Source of the DNA: Gongronella butleri
Taxonomy: Eukaryota; Mucoromycota; Mucoromycetes; Mucorales; Cunninghamellaceae
NCBI GenBank assembly: GCA_025201375.1
Contig: JAIWZP010000058.1
Coordinates: 62,001-126,000 of the forward strand
Reading direction: 5' to 3'
DNA: 64,000 nt
In this document: positions 11,316-22,353 of the stretch, piece after piece
How the letters are laid out: each line of letters starts with the position of its first letter
Position numbering within the stretch: position 1 is the stretch's first letter
Translations under genes and position numbers: made by a program
The notes under the pieces: model-generated
What the model saw: the letters and a program-made list of their open reading frames with translations, nothing else
Database searches by the model: none
Told to the model about the DNA's origin: nothing

Positions 11316-12007
11316 AAAGTGGAATTAAAATTTGAAATGAGAAAAAAAAAGAAGAGCTGCACGCTGCGACAGGCGATGAATCATAAACAGGAAGGCGGCG
11401 CAGGCCCATAGGCCAAAAGGCAATGGCGGTGTGATTGGCTGGCGCGTTGGCTCGTGTCACCAGGACCATTTTGGCGTGTGTGTGGTGCTATCCATCCATG
11501 CATGGCATCGTGTCGCGTCACCGCCAGCAGCGTGCAACGACGGTGTCCTTGTGTCTCTCCTGCGGTCAATTCACCTTGCTGCGTCCTTTTAATATTCAGA
11601 AAACGCTCCTGACAGTATGAAAATAGCAAAAAAAAAAAAAAACAGTAAGAAAAGGACCTTTGGATGAAACGCCCAATGAGAAGCATGGACCTAAAGCAAA
11701 CGCTCCTAGTTTTTCTCGAGCACCTTTTTGTTGTGAACACTTTTTTTGTTGCCATTGAGGCATTGAGACATTGAGACCTGTTGACAAGTTGATCCGACGT
11801 TTGGCTTGGCATCCGACGGCCACGGTGTCATTTGTGTGTCTACGTAGTTGCCCAAAAAAGGTAATGTGTCACCACGGGATGGGAGGTGAGCCGTGGCCAG
11901 GGCCGCCCTTTTTCGCTCAAAACTCTAGTCCGCTCACTTCTTTTCTTTCCTTTCTTCCTTTTTTTTCTTGCTTTTTCCTTTTTTCCACCTTTTGCTATTT
12001 ATCTATT
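11316..12007. promoter_or_regulatory. Divergent promoter, conserved orphan / DnaJ gene
   Basis: 690 bp between two head-to-head start codons. 11930-12005 is a long C/T tract directly before the DnaJ ATG. No gene-like frame is seen. Confidence 0.45.
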
Positions 12008-13396
12008 ATGGGCTTTGGCACGGACGAAAAACCGGCTGACACCTCCTACTATGACCTTCTCAACGTGTCCGTCACGGCGGAAGAGAACGAGATAAAAAAG
12101 GCATATCGGTAAGTCGGTCTCCTTTTTGGCCTGGACAACAAGCTGACGTCCTTTTTTTTTTTTTTTTGTGGTCTGTCTTGGCTTTTAGCAAACTCGCTAT
12201 TGTATGTAAAAGCAAACTAGAGCGACGGGTGACTTGGGCTGACACGTGGTCTTTCTCTTTTTTTTTTTTTTTTTTTAATGCAGGTTTACCACCCCGACAA
12301 GAACCAAGGCAACCCTGAAGCTGAAGAAAAGGTAAAAGAGCGACGTGGAGCGGGATTTGAGACTTGGGCCACGGCGTGCCATGGCGGTCTCCATTGACAC
12401 GTCTTTGTTTTCAGTTCAAAGAGATCTCTGAGGCGTACCAGGTGCTGTCCGATCCGCAATTGCGCGCATTTTACAACAAATACGGCAAGGACAAGGAATT
12501 GATGCCGGATGGCGGCTTCCAGGACCCCAAGGAATACTTTTCGAGCTTGTTTGGCGGCTCGCAATTCCACAGTAAGAAAGAAAAGAGGGAGAAGAGGGAA
12601 ATAGGAGCAAGTCCAAACGGGGACAGGGCTCATTCTGATTCTTTTTTTTTTTTTCTTTGTTCCAGGTCTCATTGGCGACCTTGCGATGGGCGACCTGTTC
12701 AGTGAGAGCATGATGGAACAGCAGGCGCCCGGCAGTGAGGAAGAAAAGAAGCAGATGAACAAGGAGCAGATGCAAAAGATCAAAAAGGCGCAGCAAGAGC
12801 GCGTCACGAAGCTTGCCGAGATCCTTGTTGGCAAATTGTCGCTGTACGTGGACGGTGAGGGCGACGAGGCCGCTGCTGCGGCGTTCCAGGAGCAGATCAT
12901 GGTGGAGGCCGAGAAGTTAAAGAACGAAAGCTATGGCATCGAGCTGTTGCATGCCATTGGCTACGTGTACAGCAGCAAGGCGAAGCACTTTTTGGGCATG
13001 AAGGGTGGCGAGCTGCCCAGCATCTTTTTGGGCCTCAAGCAAAAGAAGCATATTGTCAAGGAGCTTTGGACCACACTGAAATCGGCCATGGACATCCAGG
13101 CTGCCGCCGAGATGATGGCCAAGGCCGAGCAAGCCGGCGTCGACCAGGCCGACAAGCTAAAGCTCGAGGAGGAGATCAGCACAAAGGCGTACAAGGCGCT
13201 GTGGCAAACATCCAAGTTTGAAGTCGAGGCCACGCTGCGTCAGGTGTGTGACGCAGTGCTCCAGGACAAGGCCATCCCAAGCAAGATCAGGTACAAGCGC
13301 GCAGAGGCATTGCGCATGGTCGGCTTCATCTACAAGAACGTCCAGCTCGACAAACCCGTGTCAGAGGTCCTCAATAATGCCGTCAAGAAGAAATAG
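12008..13396 (+). CDS. DnaJ (Hsp40) protein with DnaJ-X C-terminal domain
   Basis: Hsp70 co-chaperone. Exons 12008-12108, 12189-12201, 12284-12331, 12415-12571 and 12666-13396 give 349 residues. The J domain covers about residues 13-80, with the HPD triad at 41-43 (VYHPDKN) that stimulates the Hsp70 ATPase. There is no Gly/Phe-rich or zinc-finger region, so it is a class C protein. A Lys/Glu-rich helix (EEEKKQMNKEQMQKIKK) leads into the DnaJ-X domain (LHAIGYVYSSKAKHF, LWQTSKFEVEATLRQVC), as in yeast Caj1 and Djp1. Djp1 assists peroxisomal protein import and Caj1 is cytosolic or membrane-associated; the sequence does not decide between them. The second exon is a 13-nt microexon inside the J domain. 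Convergent with eL43. Confidence 0.92.
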
Positions 13397-13512
13397 AGAA
13401 TCCAATTACTTGTTTATTCCCCTCCCCAATTGCCTTGCCAATGACTCTTTTTTCACATCCCTCATCCTCCCCATCTCTTGCTCTTGTAACATGTAATCAT
13501 GCCAACTATTTT

Positions 13513-13518
13513 AATAAA
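13513..13518 (+). terminator. Polyadenylation signal, DnaJ gene
   Basis: AATAAA 117 bp after the stop codon, in the 175-bp gap between the convergent DnaJ and eL43 genes. Confidence 0.5.
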
Positions 13519-13571
13519 ACAAAGAGCATCATCGAGCCGATCTTTTTTTTATTGTTGAGATGACATCCGAT

Positions 13572-14179
13572 CTAGATTTCAGCCAATTCACGGAGACGAC
13601 GGACGGTGGATCGGACAGTGGCAGCAGCCGTGGTGCTAAAAAAAAAAAATGGGCAAAAACAAGCAAAAATGAGCGAAAATCCATCCAAAAAAAATAAATA
13701 AAATAAATAAGAAACGCGAGCAAGTGACTTACGAGACGGTGTAAGCACCACCGGCCATGACCTTGGAGCAGCCCTTGCACTTCCAGATACCGACGGCAGT
13801 GCGCTTGACGGCGTCCTACGAGAGCAAATGGCGCAAGAAAAAAAGAGGGAAAAAGGAACGTCGAGTGAGCATGGCGATGAAATCGAGGGCGAATGGTGAG
13901 GAATTGAAGGCGTATGAAGCGATTGAAGGCGGCTAGGATGGCTTTTTTTCATCTTTGGTGCTTACCTTGCCACAGAAAGTACAGGTGTACTTGGAGTGCT
14001 GGGTGATTTCCATCTTCTTGACTTGCTTACGGAGCGAAGCACCATAACGAGTACCGTATTTACCGGTGATGCCGACCTTCTTAGTACGCTTGGCCTATTT
14101 GCGAGGATGGATGAATGGTGAGAAACGCATGGATGGATCGATGGGATGGATGGATGAGGGTTGTAAGCATGCTTACCAT
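13572..14179 (-). CDS. RPL43: 60S ribosomal protein eL43 (L43/L37a)
   Basis: Structural protein of the large ribosomal subunit. Exons are 14179-14177, 14094-13966, 13815-13733 and 13635-13572, giving 92 residues, exactly the family length. The sequence runs [19 protein letters not shown] and contains the C2C2 zinc ribbon CTFCGK...WKCKGC. The first exon is only the ATG, so a 79-nt intron follows the start codon at once. That intron is rich in CATC tetranucleotides, as is the first intron of the uL29 gene at 17.9 kb. Start codons of eL43 and the kelch-BTB gene are 230 bp apart, head to head. Confidence 0.96.
14100..14160 (-). repeat. CATC-rich tract in eL43 first intron
   Basis: On the coding strand this intron has CATCCATCC and ATCGATCCATCCATG runs. 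The matching position in the uL29 gene has a perfect CATC array. Confidence 0.7.
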
Positions 14180-14408
14180 TTGGAAAAATAGATGAAAGAG
14201 AAAGAAAGAAATAGAGCTTTTGCCGGGCCGCGGGCAAAAAGTCTAAATACCCAGCCCGAAAAAAAAAAAAAAATAGGCTGTCGGACAAATCCACCGGACT
14301 GCCAAATTGGCCACTAGAGTGCTCACTCCTCTCTCTCTTTTTTTTACGTCTCTTTTTTTTTTTTTTTTTCTTTGTCTTTTTTCGCCACTCTTTTCTCTCA
14401 TTCTAACT

Positions 14409-16127
14409 ATGCATATGTCCCCTGTGGCGACACCTCCTCTTCCACCTGCTGCGGTGGACGTGAACGTGGCAGCCAATGGTCTTGACACGGCGGCGGCGGC
14501 AGCGGCAGCGGCGGGACTGGCTGCTGCAGCGACTGGCGCAGCGACAACGTTGACACGCACTACGACTATCCGTCTGTACCAGCCGACGGTGCACTCGACG
14601 CGTGGCGAGGCGCTTGGCGCGCTTGTTGGCGCGTCACTCACGGTTGTTGGCGATACAGTGTATACTTTTGCGGGGTTTGACCAGTACACGGACGAATTGT
14701 ACCACTCGTTGCACCGTCTTGCGCTCGGTGGGGACTTTTCGTGGCAGCGAGTGGTGTATCTCAAGGGCCGGCCGCCCGGCAAGCGCAACGATCATTCCAC
14801 GACGTATTGGCCGGCACAAAACAAGCTTGTGATCTTTGGTGGAAGCTCCGAGGACGATGGGGTGTCTTTCAACAATGTTGCATTGCTTGATCTGGCGACA
14901 ATGACGTGGGAACACCCGGCAACACAAGGCAAGGCACCAGAACCGCGTAGCCGCCACGCCGCCACGATCCACGACAATCATCTTTATATCTCAGGCGGAC
15001 TCGCACAAGATGGAACCCTATTGTCGACACTGCACATCCTAAATTTGACGAATTGGACGTGGATGGACCCAATTGCGTTTGTGGCGCGGTCGCAGCATGT
15101 GTTGGTCGTGCATGACGGACGACTTTTCTTGTTTGGTGGCATGTATGAGGATCTGACGCGATCGAATCAATTGTCGTATATGGATCTGATGGATGGCGCC
15201 ATGACACATGTGCACATCCAATCGACACACGCACCGCCGCTTCATGCACAGCGATTTGTCCAAATTTGTGGAAATCGGCTAGTTTTGCTCGTGACACCGT
15301 CCATCACGGACAAGGGCGCCAGTGGCCTTTGGACGCTCAATTTGGATCGAATGCAATGGCGATGTCATGCGCAACACCTGCTTGGAGGGCACGAGAATTT
15401 CACTTGGCACGGATTTGCCATGCAAGAGCATGATCACCTTTTATATCTCTTTGGTACCTGTGACGACGATGACGAATTGGCGGATCAGTACTATGGCAAG
15501 GTGCTTCCGTTGGATTTGCATGAATTCGGTATCTTTTGTCCGCAGCCGCCCACATTGTCGCGCGATTTGTTGACACGTGTGGCGTCATTTTCCGCTTCGT
15601 CGTCATCATCATCGTCGTCACCCTCATCCAATTCCCTCGATCATCATTTAATCCTCATACCCAACGACAAGGACGACGCGCACGTGGTGCTTCCACAGTG
15701 GCTCGTACTGGTGCGCTGCCCTCAATGGTCATATGAAGGCTTGCATGTGCCCATGTCGTTCCCCGCTGCCACCATCCACGCGTTTGCACACTATTTGTAC
15801 CATGACAACTTGCCATTGTCGCTGTCCGTGTATGCATTGGCGCCGCTCCTTGTGCTCGCCCATGAACAAGCGCTTGAACGCCTGCAAGTCTTGTGCTTGG
15901 AAGCCCTGTGGCCCGCCCTGCACATTGACACCGTCAGCCTTATATACCAAGCGGCGTGCCTCGCGTGCGTCCCCAGCCTACAGCATCACACATTGCAATT
16001 CATCTTTGATCATTTCGGCCCCGTGTCCCATTCCGCCACTTTTCGCCAGCTGCCGCCCTCTTGTCTGCTTTCCTTGCTGTCCGCCATGCCTCGTGATGCC
16101 GCATTGATCTATGAACCCAATTGCTAA
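14409..16127 (+). CDS. Kelch-repeat protein with C-terminal BTB/POZ region
   Basis: Single-exon gene, 572 residues from the ATG at 14409. The frame stays open upstream to 14307, but that extension is a Phe/Leu translation of the pyrimidine tract normal ahead of starts here, so the later ATG is preferred. After a poly-Ala segment (about residues 30-55) come kelch repeats: VYTFAGFDQYTDELYH, LVIFGGSSEDDGVSFNNV, LYISGGLAQDGT, LFLFGGMYEDLTRSNQL and LLYLFGTCDDDDEL. A Ser run follows, then a region with BTB-like features (LVLVRCPQWSYEG, FAHYLYHDNLPLS, LLVLAHEQALERLQVLC). The order resembles LZTR1-type proteins, which act as cullin-3 adaptors. The BTB assignment is weaker than the kelch assignment. 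AATAAA follows at 16149. Confidence 0.85.
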   Translation: MHMSPVATPPLPPAAVDVNVAANGLDTAAAAAAAAGLAAAATGAATTLTRTTTIRLYQPTVHSTRGEALGALVGASLTVVGDTVYTFAGFDQYTDELYHSLHRLALGGDFSWQRVVYLKGRPPGKRNDHSTTYWPAQNKLVIFGGSSEDDGVSFNNVALLDLATMTWEHPATQGKAPEPRSRHAATIHDNHLYISGGLAQDGTLLSTLHILNLTNWTWMDPIAFVARSQHVLVVHDGRLFLFGGMYEDLTRSNQLSYMDLMDGAMTHVHIQSTHAPPLHAQRFVQICGNRLVLLVTPSITDKGASGLWTLNLDRMQWRCHAQHLLGGHENFTWHGFAMQEHDHLLYLFGTCDDDDELADQYYGKVLPLDLHEFGIFCPQPPTLSRDLLTRVASFSASSSSSSSSPSSNSLDHHLILIPNDKDDAHVVLPQWLVLVRCPQWSYEGLHVPMSFPAATIHAFAHYLYHDNLPLSLSVYALAPLLVLAHEQALERLQVLCLEALWPALHIDTVSLIYQAACLACVPSLQHHTLQFIFDHFGPVSHSATFRQLPPSCLLSLLSAMPRDAALIYEPNC

Positions 16128-16600
16128 GCCGATCCAATGGCAAAAAAAATAAAGTATTGCATCTTTCTTTTTCTTTTTCATTTTCTTTTCTTTTCTTTTC
16201 TTTTCGTGTTTTTCATCCCTCCTCACTCAAATAGATAGACAATAATCAGTATCATGTAAAAAAGTGCCATGTGGACACCACCACGCAACTCTGAGCCCCG
16301 ATTTCATCTAAAGCGGGTGTCGTTGAATGTGATTCCCAGCTAAAAAAAAAAAAAAAGAGCAAATTTGGAAAAAAATCGTATTTTTGCAAATTATTACAAC
16401 GAGCCTAGTCAAAGATGCGAATGCTGACGATAGACAATCGGTAAGCAGGTAAATGGAACGATGACGGCAAAAAAGAGATGGAAGAAAAGGACAATAGAGG
16501 TCGAAGCAAGCTCATTTTCAAATTTTACGCGCAAACGGCGCACAATCGTGGGATGGCAACAAATGTAGAACAAAAACAGCATGCTAATGAAGGAAATGGA
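16128..16600. other. Intergenic, no gene seen
   Basis: Holds the kelch-BTB polyadenylation signal at 16149-16154, a TTTTC array at 16165-16206 and an A run near 16341. No conserved frame. Confidence 0.5.
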
Positions 16601-16959
16601 AACAGGCTTTCATTTGAGCCCCCTTCTGTGATTCTAGGTGCGCAATACGCGGAACAAAGCCCGTTTGAAATTTTGAGCACTGTCGCGTTGATTTTTGCAA
16701 AAAACAATCCAAATCCTCTGATCCTCTTGAAACTTGCAGGAAAGGAGAACCCCAAAGGGTAGTAACAGCGAGGCAAGTTTCACGCGATTCTGCTTTGTGG
16801 GTTTCGAGAAAATGGCAGTTGAAACTATCTAAGAGCTTCATTTCGAATGCTCATCCTTTGACGACGAAACGCGCTAGAGCCGATCCGTTGGCACTTGCTA
16901 GGAGAGTATCACCCAAAGATCCATGTGTGTGCATTGGATGCTGTGATGATTATTTACGA

Positions 16960-17420
16960 GCGGGAGTATCGACGCGTCGAAAACCACTTTTAAAAAACGC
17001 GGTTTCGACGCGTCGCCATTCGTGCGCAAATTGCGTTTTCTCGTGATGAACGGCATCCACGTGTGCGCACGGTCTATATACGCGAGATATGTTCGTTTCA
17101 GCAAGCCAAAAGCAGTTTGTCAATCTTTGGCATTGAATTGAAAATCAGCGTTTTCCGGGCTTCCAAGCCCATTTTCTCCCCAACTCGCTTCATAAGACTC
17201 GACCTTTCAGCATAAGATATGACGAGAAGCATGAACTTGCTACCCTCCAAGTTTCGTGGTGATTCAGCGACCTTTTTTGATTTTCGAAAATTGGCCAGGG
17301 GGTCATCCATGGATTTTGGCCATTTTTCATTCTGGGCTGTTGCTCGCCATCTAATGATCGCAGTGCCGTGAGGGTGGGCTCAAATGAAAGACTGTCGCGA
17401 CCTTCATAACAAGAAGGGAG
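16960..17420 (+). repeat. Dispersed repeat family B, copy 1
   Basis: About 460 bp matching 52890-53360 in the opposite orientation, roughly four bases in five by eye. Shared words include CTACCCTCCAAGTTTCGTGG, GGAGTATCGACGCGT and CATCTAATGATCGCA. Translated in the right frame both copies read SIDA.KTT..KRGFD.SPF.RK, so the repeat probably derives from a coding element, now full of stops. Confidence 0.75.
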
Positions 17421-17649
17421 CATAGGCCAATAAGTTTTGAAAAAAGTGCTTGAAAATATCGAAATGGATGTTTAATTTCATTTTTTCACTTGACGTGCTT
17501 CTAATGACAATGACCTAGAACAAAACCAACACCATGCGATAGCCAGGGAGCTCCACTATCATCCATCTGCCCAAAGCGGCTCGGGTTCCTTTTCGCTTTT
17601 TGAGCAATTCGCGTATTTCAAATGAAAAATGTGGGTTTGGCGCTGCTAC

Positions 17650-17750
17650 TGTAAGATTCTCGCTTTGTCCATCGAATCTGGGAGGCTCAGAATCGTGTGG
17701 TGCTGTGCAGTATGGCATTATGTATGATTTTGACTAGTGCAAATCCTAAA
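17650..17750 (+). repeat. Dispersed repeat family C, copy 1
   Basis: Shares CCGAATCGTGTAGTGGTG-like sequence (here CAGAATCGTGTGGTGCTG), followed by ATG.ATGATTTTGACTA, with 53845-53935 in the same orientation. Confidence 0.6.
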
Positions 17751-17921
17751 ATGTGTCCATGTCCACATTTCGTACAATTGGCAGCCAAAACGCGCGCAGG
17801 GACAAGCGCACGTGCCCAAATCTTGTCGGAAAAGGCGGTGTGAGCACCTCTTTCTATTTTAGGGTGTCAAGTCAGCCTGGTCTTGCCTTTCTTTTTCTTC
17901 CTCTTTTCATCAATCTTCGCA

Positions 17922-18502
17922 ATGGTAATGCATCCATCCATCCATCCATCCATCCGTTGCTCTTGCTACGACCACCCTGTAGCCTTGCAATGTTCATTTC
18001 CATCGTTTCGTCGTGCATTCATGTCCTAACCGCTCTTTTTTTCTCCCTCTGTCCAGGCTCCCGTTAAAGCTGTCGAACTTCGCAACAAGAACAAGGCCGA
18101 ATTGGTCAAGCTCCTTGATGAGGCCAAGCAAGAGTTGGCTTCTCTCCGCGTCCAAAAGGTTGCTGGTGCCTCTGCTGCCAAGCTCCAGGACATGTAAGAT
18201 CCATCATCCGGCCGCAGTCGTCGTCGATTTGACTTGCTGACTCCTCCTTTTTTTCACCTTTCTTCTTCAGTGGCCACGCCCGCCGCGCCATTGCCCGCAT
18301 TTTGACCGTGATCAACCAGACCCAACGCGATCAATTGCGCCTCTTCTACCAAAAGAAGAAGTTCACGCCCCTCGATCTCCGTGTCAAGAAGACCCGCGCC
18401 ATGCGCCGCGCCTTGACTCCCTTCGAGAAGAGCAAGAAGACCATCAAGCAGCAAAAGAAGGAGCAAGCCTTCCCCCAGCGCAAGTATGCCGTCAAGGCCT
18501 AA
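17922..18502 (+). CDS. RPL35: 60S ribosomal protein uL29 (L35)
   Basis: Large-subunit protein at the polypeptide exit tunnel. Exons 17922-17924, 18057-18193 and 18271-18502 give 123 residues, the normal size. The sequence begins M, then [20 protein letters not shown], and ends QRKYAVKA. Helical, very basic, with the family stretch [19 protein letters not shown]. As in eL43, the first exon is the ATG alone and the following intron starts with a CATC array. The start lies behind a pyrimidine tract at 17872-17910. Confidence 0.96.
17931..17955 (+). repeat. CATC microsatellite in uL29 first intron
   Basis: Six consecutive CATC units immediately after the donor GTAATG. The counterpart lies in the eL43 first intron. 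Confidence 0.85.
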
Positions 18503-18553
18503 GCATTTCTCCTCCCCTTCCATTTGATCCATCAGTATTCCTCATTGTTGCAA

Positions 18554-18559
18554 AATAAA
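18554..18559 (+). terminator. Polyadenylation signal, uL29
   Basis: AATAAA 52 bp after the stop codon. Confidence 0.5.
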
Positions 18560-18770
18560 ATATGCTTCTTTTCCGTCCCCTATGATACATCCAAATTGCC
18601 TTTTTTTTTTTTTTTTTTGCATAATTTCAATCGCCTTGCTGGCCATCAAAAAAAAAAAAAGGTCCGGGGGGTCGCCGGCATGGGCAAGTCCTTATTTGGG
18701 CTCGGGCACACCCCTACCGATTGTTTTTTTTTTTCTTTCCCTCTTTTCCTCACCTCTCTCTTTATACAAT

Positions 18771-19333
18771 ATGCTTGCTCGCATTGCCACTCGCTCCTCT
18801 GCTCTCAAGGTAAGCACAACATACAGCCATTGGGATACACCGTGGCTATCGACGTCCACTTGAAAATGGACAAGGGGCCACTCACGTCCAATTTTTCGCT
18901 TTTTTTTCTTCTTGATTGTTTTAGGCTCGCTCCATGGCTGTTCGCAGCTTCTCGGTTGCCTCCGTCCAGCAAAAGGGTATGTCGCTTTGAATTCGATGCA
19001 ATTGACGCCGTGAAGCGCGCAAAAAAAAAAAAAAGCAAGCCTAATGTCGATTTTTTTTTTGTGTGTTTTAGACGTTGTCCAGGAATTGTACCTCAAGGAA
19101 TTGAAGGCTTACAAGCCCGCTCCCGTAAGCCTCCTCACGTTGCCATGATTGCTTCAAATGCACGTGTTGACTCGATTTCTTTTTTCATTTTTTTTTTATA
19201 AAAGGCTCAAGTCGATGAGTCGCAAGTCAAGGACTTGAAGCTCCCCGCCGCCCCTGCTGCCCCCCAGGTTGATGCCGACTTGGCCGAGCAATTGGCTGCC
19301 TACGACAAGGAGCCCGAAGAAGCCTCTCAATAG
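18771..19333 (+). CDS. ATP14: Mitochondrial F1Fo-ATP synthase subunit h
   Basis: Small peripheral-stalk subunit of the mitochondrial ATP synthase, in the form found in fungi. Four short exons (18771-18809, 18925-18976, 19072-19124, 19205-19333) give 90 residues. The N-terminus (MLARIATRSSALKARSMAVR) is a presequence rich in Arg and Ser without acids. The mature part DVVQELYLKELKAYKPAP fits Atp14. The C-terminus is acidic (LAAYDKEPEEASQ), as in the yeast protein. Exon junctions are phase-consistent. It sits between uL29 and the GH18 gene, all on the plus strand with their own promoters. Confidence 0.88.
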
Positions 19334-19576
19334 ACATACCTGCCTGCCTGCAACACCAATCATCCCGGCTTGTTTTATTTAACGGATTGAAAACATAAAA
19401 AAATCTCATTTCGTGTTTAAAAAATTGGTCGTGAAGGGGGTGGGGTGAGAGAGAGTGGCGTGATGAGATGGGGACCACGGTATGCTGTAAAAAAAAAAAA
19501 AAAAGGGCGCCGAGGCGGGAGGCGCCAATTGCCTTCTCTTGCTTTCTTTCCTCATTTTTTTCATTTTCTTGGCTCT

Positions 19577-20954
19577 ATGAATAAGGTCAGCACTGTTGTT
19601 GCGTGCCTGCTAGGCCCCCTGATACTTGTTCTGCTCTATTTTCATGCGTTCCGTGACGACTTGCCCAACAGAGCGCCTATGGACCGACCAGACGTTCCTG
19701 CACCGTCGTCGCCTGCGTCCTCTTCGGTCCTGGGAGGCTATTTTGTCAATTGGGCTATTTACGACCGTGGCTATCAAGTGGCGGACGTTCCCGCCGACAA
19801 GTTGACCCACATCCTTTATGCTTTTGCTAGCCTTGGAAGCGACGGCACCGTGGCATTGAGCGTGAGTAGCGCAAATTGCGAGATATCCAGCGCGGACTGA
19901 GGCTCGTTTTTGATTGTAGGACCCTTGGGCCGATACGGACAAGCCCTTTGCAAAAGGTACATACACCCATTGCCACGAAAATGGGGACAGTTGACCCTGA
20001 ATTTTCTTTTTTTTTTCTTTCTTTCTCTTTGTTTTCAGGTGTGCACGGCAATCTGGGCGAATTCCATCGCGTCAAACAGGCGCATCCGCATCTCAAGATA
20101 TCCTTGTCCGTTGGCGGATGGGGTCTCGGGGCCAATTTCTCGGCGGTGGCCAGTGATGAGAAGAAAAGACGCCATTTTGCATCGACGGCTGCCGATCTTG
20201 TCCAAAAGCACAGCCTGGATGGGCTCGGTAAAGCTTGCAGCACCATCCATTCGACGCGGCGTGACGCGTCGGAAAGAGCAATTGCGCGCGTTCTCACTCG
20301 TTTTTTTTTTTTGTTTCATTTTTAGACATTGATTGGGAGTTTCCAGCAACCGAGTCGGATGCACAGGCAATGGTGGCGCTTTTACGTGATGTTCGCGCGC
20401 AATTGGGCGATCAGGCACTGATCAGCGTGGCAGTGGGCTGCGGCCAAGAGAGTTATGCGCATTTGGATCTTCATGGCATGTCGGATGTCGTAAATTTTTT
20501 TTTTTTGATGGCGTATGACTTTTCCGGGCCGTGGGAGGACACTGTCGGGCACCAAGCGCCGCTGTACCCTGCGATTGACGCGGCCGTGCAGCATTACGCG
20601 TCGGTGGTGCCACGCAACAAGCTGATTCTCGGTCTTCCTGCGTACGGCCGCGCGTTCCACAATACCCTTGGGCTTGGTGCTTCTTTCCAGGGCGACGCGA
20701 CACATGATACGCGCACCCTGCCGCGCGCAGGCGCAGAAGAGTACGTGGATCAAGCCATTGGCGCCTCCTGGTCTTACGATGCATCCACGCGCGAATTCAT
20801 CTCGTACGACAATGAGGCCGTCATCGAGCAAAAGGCGCGATACGCGCTGGCCCAGGGCCTTGCCGGGTGCTTTTTCTGGGAAATTGCAGGCGATGCCATG
20901 GCCAATGGCGAGCATCGTTTGATTAATGCGGCGCACCGCGTCCTTGCCGCATAA
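19577..20954 (+). CDS. Membrane-anchored GH18 chitinase-like protein
   Basis: Glycoside hydrolase family 18 enzyme, expected to cleave chitin in the cell wall. Exons 19577-19861, 19920-19956, 20039-20227 and 20326-20954 give 379 residues. An N-terminal hydrophobic segment (STVVACLLGPLILVLLYFHA) acts as a signal anchor. The TIM barrel starts at GGYFVNWAIYDRGY, with SLSVGGWGLG as the conserved SxGG strand. The catalytic DxxDxDxE motif is intact as DGLDIDWE at about residues 168-175, with the acid Glu at 175; an intron falls inside it. Later landmarks are MAYDFSGPW, LGLPAYGRAF and the terminal GCFFWEIAGD. No chitin-binding domain is present. The start at 19577 is chosen because it is the first ATG after the pyrimidine tract. 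The stop codon overlaps an AATAAA at 20954. Confidence 0.93.
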
Positions 20955-21229
20955 ATAAAGCGCATACCCCCCCTTGTTTTGATTTTGGTGGGATGAATTG
21001 GGGGGAGAGCAAAGAGGGGAGCGGCATTTTGGTCTTTTTGGCTCCGACCCATCGCTCAAAAGGTGGTCAAAAAGGGGCCACGCTCTATTTTTTTTTTTCT
21101 TTTCGTTGTCCACTTTTTCAATTTTTTTTTTTGGTCTTTTTATTGTGCTTTTTTTTCGCTTCAGACCGTTAACATATTCATAGACGTGCTTTTCCCCCCT
21201 TCCTATTATATTTCTTGTCGTTTGCCTCT

Positions 21230-22353
21230 ATGACGCGAAAAAAAGCAAACAAAAAAGAGACGCCAAGGTGTTCCATACCGCCATCTGCCAGTTCACCGGC
21301 ATCTTCGCCGACCGAACACGCATCGCTCGCGAGTGTCAGTCCACCGGTCTCGCCTTTCAGCGCACTAGATACGCCGCCGCCAATGGCGGCTCCATCCACA
21401 CCGCGTCAAACACGTTCGCGACAAGTTCTGTAAGCTGAAAACAAAAAAAGGCGCTCGTTTTGTCTACAAAATCCACGCCATTGACACACCCTTGTTTTGT
21501 TTTTTGTCCCCATGTAGGCTCCCATCGTCTTAGTAAGTTGCCCTCATTGTGTGCGCATTGCAAAAAAAAAAAAAAAAAAACACGAGAAAATGGCATCAAT
21601 TCATCCTTTTTCTCCCATTTCTTGCAGCAAACCGGTTGATTTCAATGCTGTAAGTGGGAAGTCGGCGGGTTTGGGCGTCCCATAAAGGCCCGCTCATGAC
21701 CTGTTTTCTGGTTGATTTAGAGGTTACGCGGCAGCCCGACGCGCCATTCTAGTTTATCACCTGTTTCGCCCTCACACGACCCTCGGAGACTGTATTTGAG
21801 CGACGACGACCATGGCTCAGACTCGGATTGGGAATTGGAGATGTCGTCGTTGCTGGACAATCGGCCAATGCACTCGCTCGACGCCTTTTTCGATGACGAC
21901 GACCGAGATGATACCCGCGCTACCGTGTCGCTGCCCTCACCTGGCAAGTCTCCATTGCGCAACCCCTCTCCGTCGGACTCGGACTCCTGTGTGCCCTCCT
22001 CCTCCTCCAAAGGTATGGTCCAAATGAACAAAATAAGGGAAAAAAAAAAAGGAAAAAGAAATATTCGGGCTCACGGCGCATGCATATGTGTAGGCAAATC
22101 GCCATGTCATGGTTCTCATGGTCCCCATCCGCGCACTGCTGTGTCCATACCGGCGTCACCAAAGACCGATTGGAGCCGCCGGCTGCGTCCGCGTCGCCAG
22201 GCGGCCAATACAACGCCACACGACGCGTTTACCACCACGAAAAAGCCCGCGCAGACCACAAACACGAAAAAGACGTCGCCGCACGCTCCAAAACCAGCAG
22301 GCCGACGACTCTCCAAGCGCAGGTCCAGATCAAAGGCACGCGATCCGTCGTAG
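21230..22353 (+). CDS. Ser/Pro-rich orphan, probably disordered
   Basis: Not recognised. Five exons (21230-21429, 21518-21532, 21628-21649, 21721-22012, 22094-22353) give 262 residues with consistent phases; two are microexons of 15 and 22 nt. The protein is Ser/Pro/Thr-rich with many SP and TP pairs (PPVSPFSALDTPPP, SPTRHSSLSPVSPS). A compact acidic block (YLSDDDHGSDSDWELEMSSLL, then DAFFDDDDRDD) sits mid-protein, and a basic C-terminus (RRLSKRRSRSKARD) could serve as a nuclear signal. Repeated minimal SP/TP sites suggest phosphorylation by a proline-directed kinase. The only conserved-looking patch is YKPVDFNARLRGSP, built from the microexons. No membrane segment. Confidence 0.6.

Noticed and set aside
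14307..14408. N-terminal extension of the kelch-BTB frame (MATRVLTPLSLFFTSLFF...) as a signal peptide
   Set aside because: It is the translation of the usual pyrimidine tract upstream of starts; the ATG at 14409 fits the pattern of the other genes.
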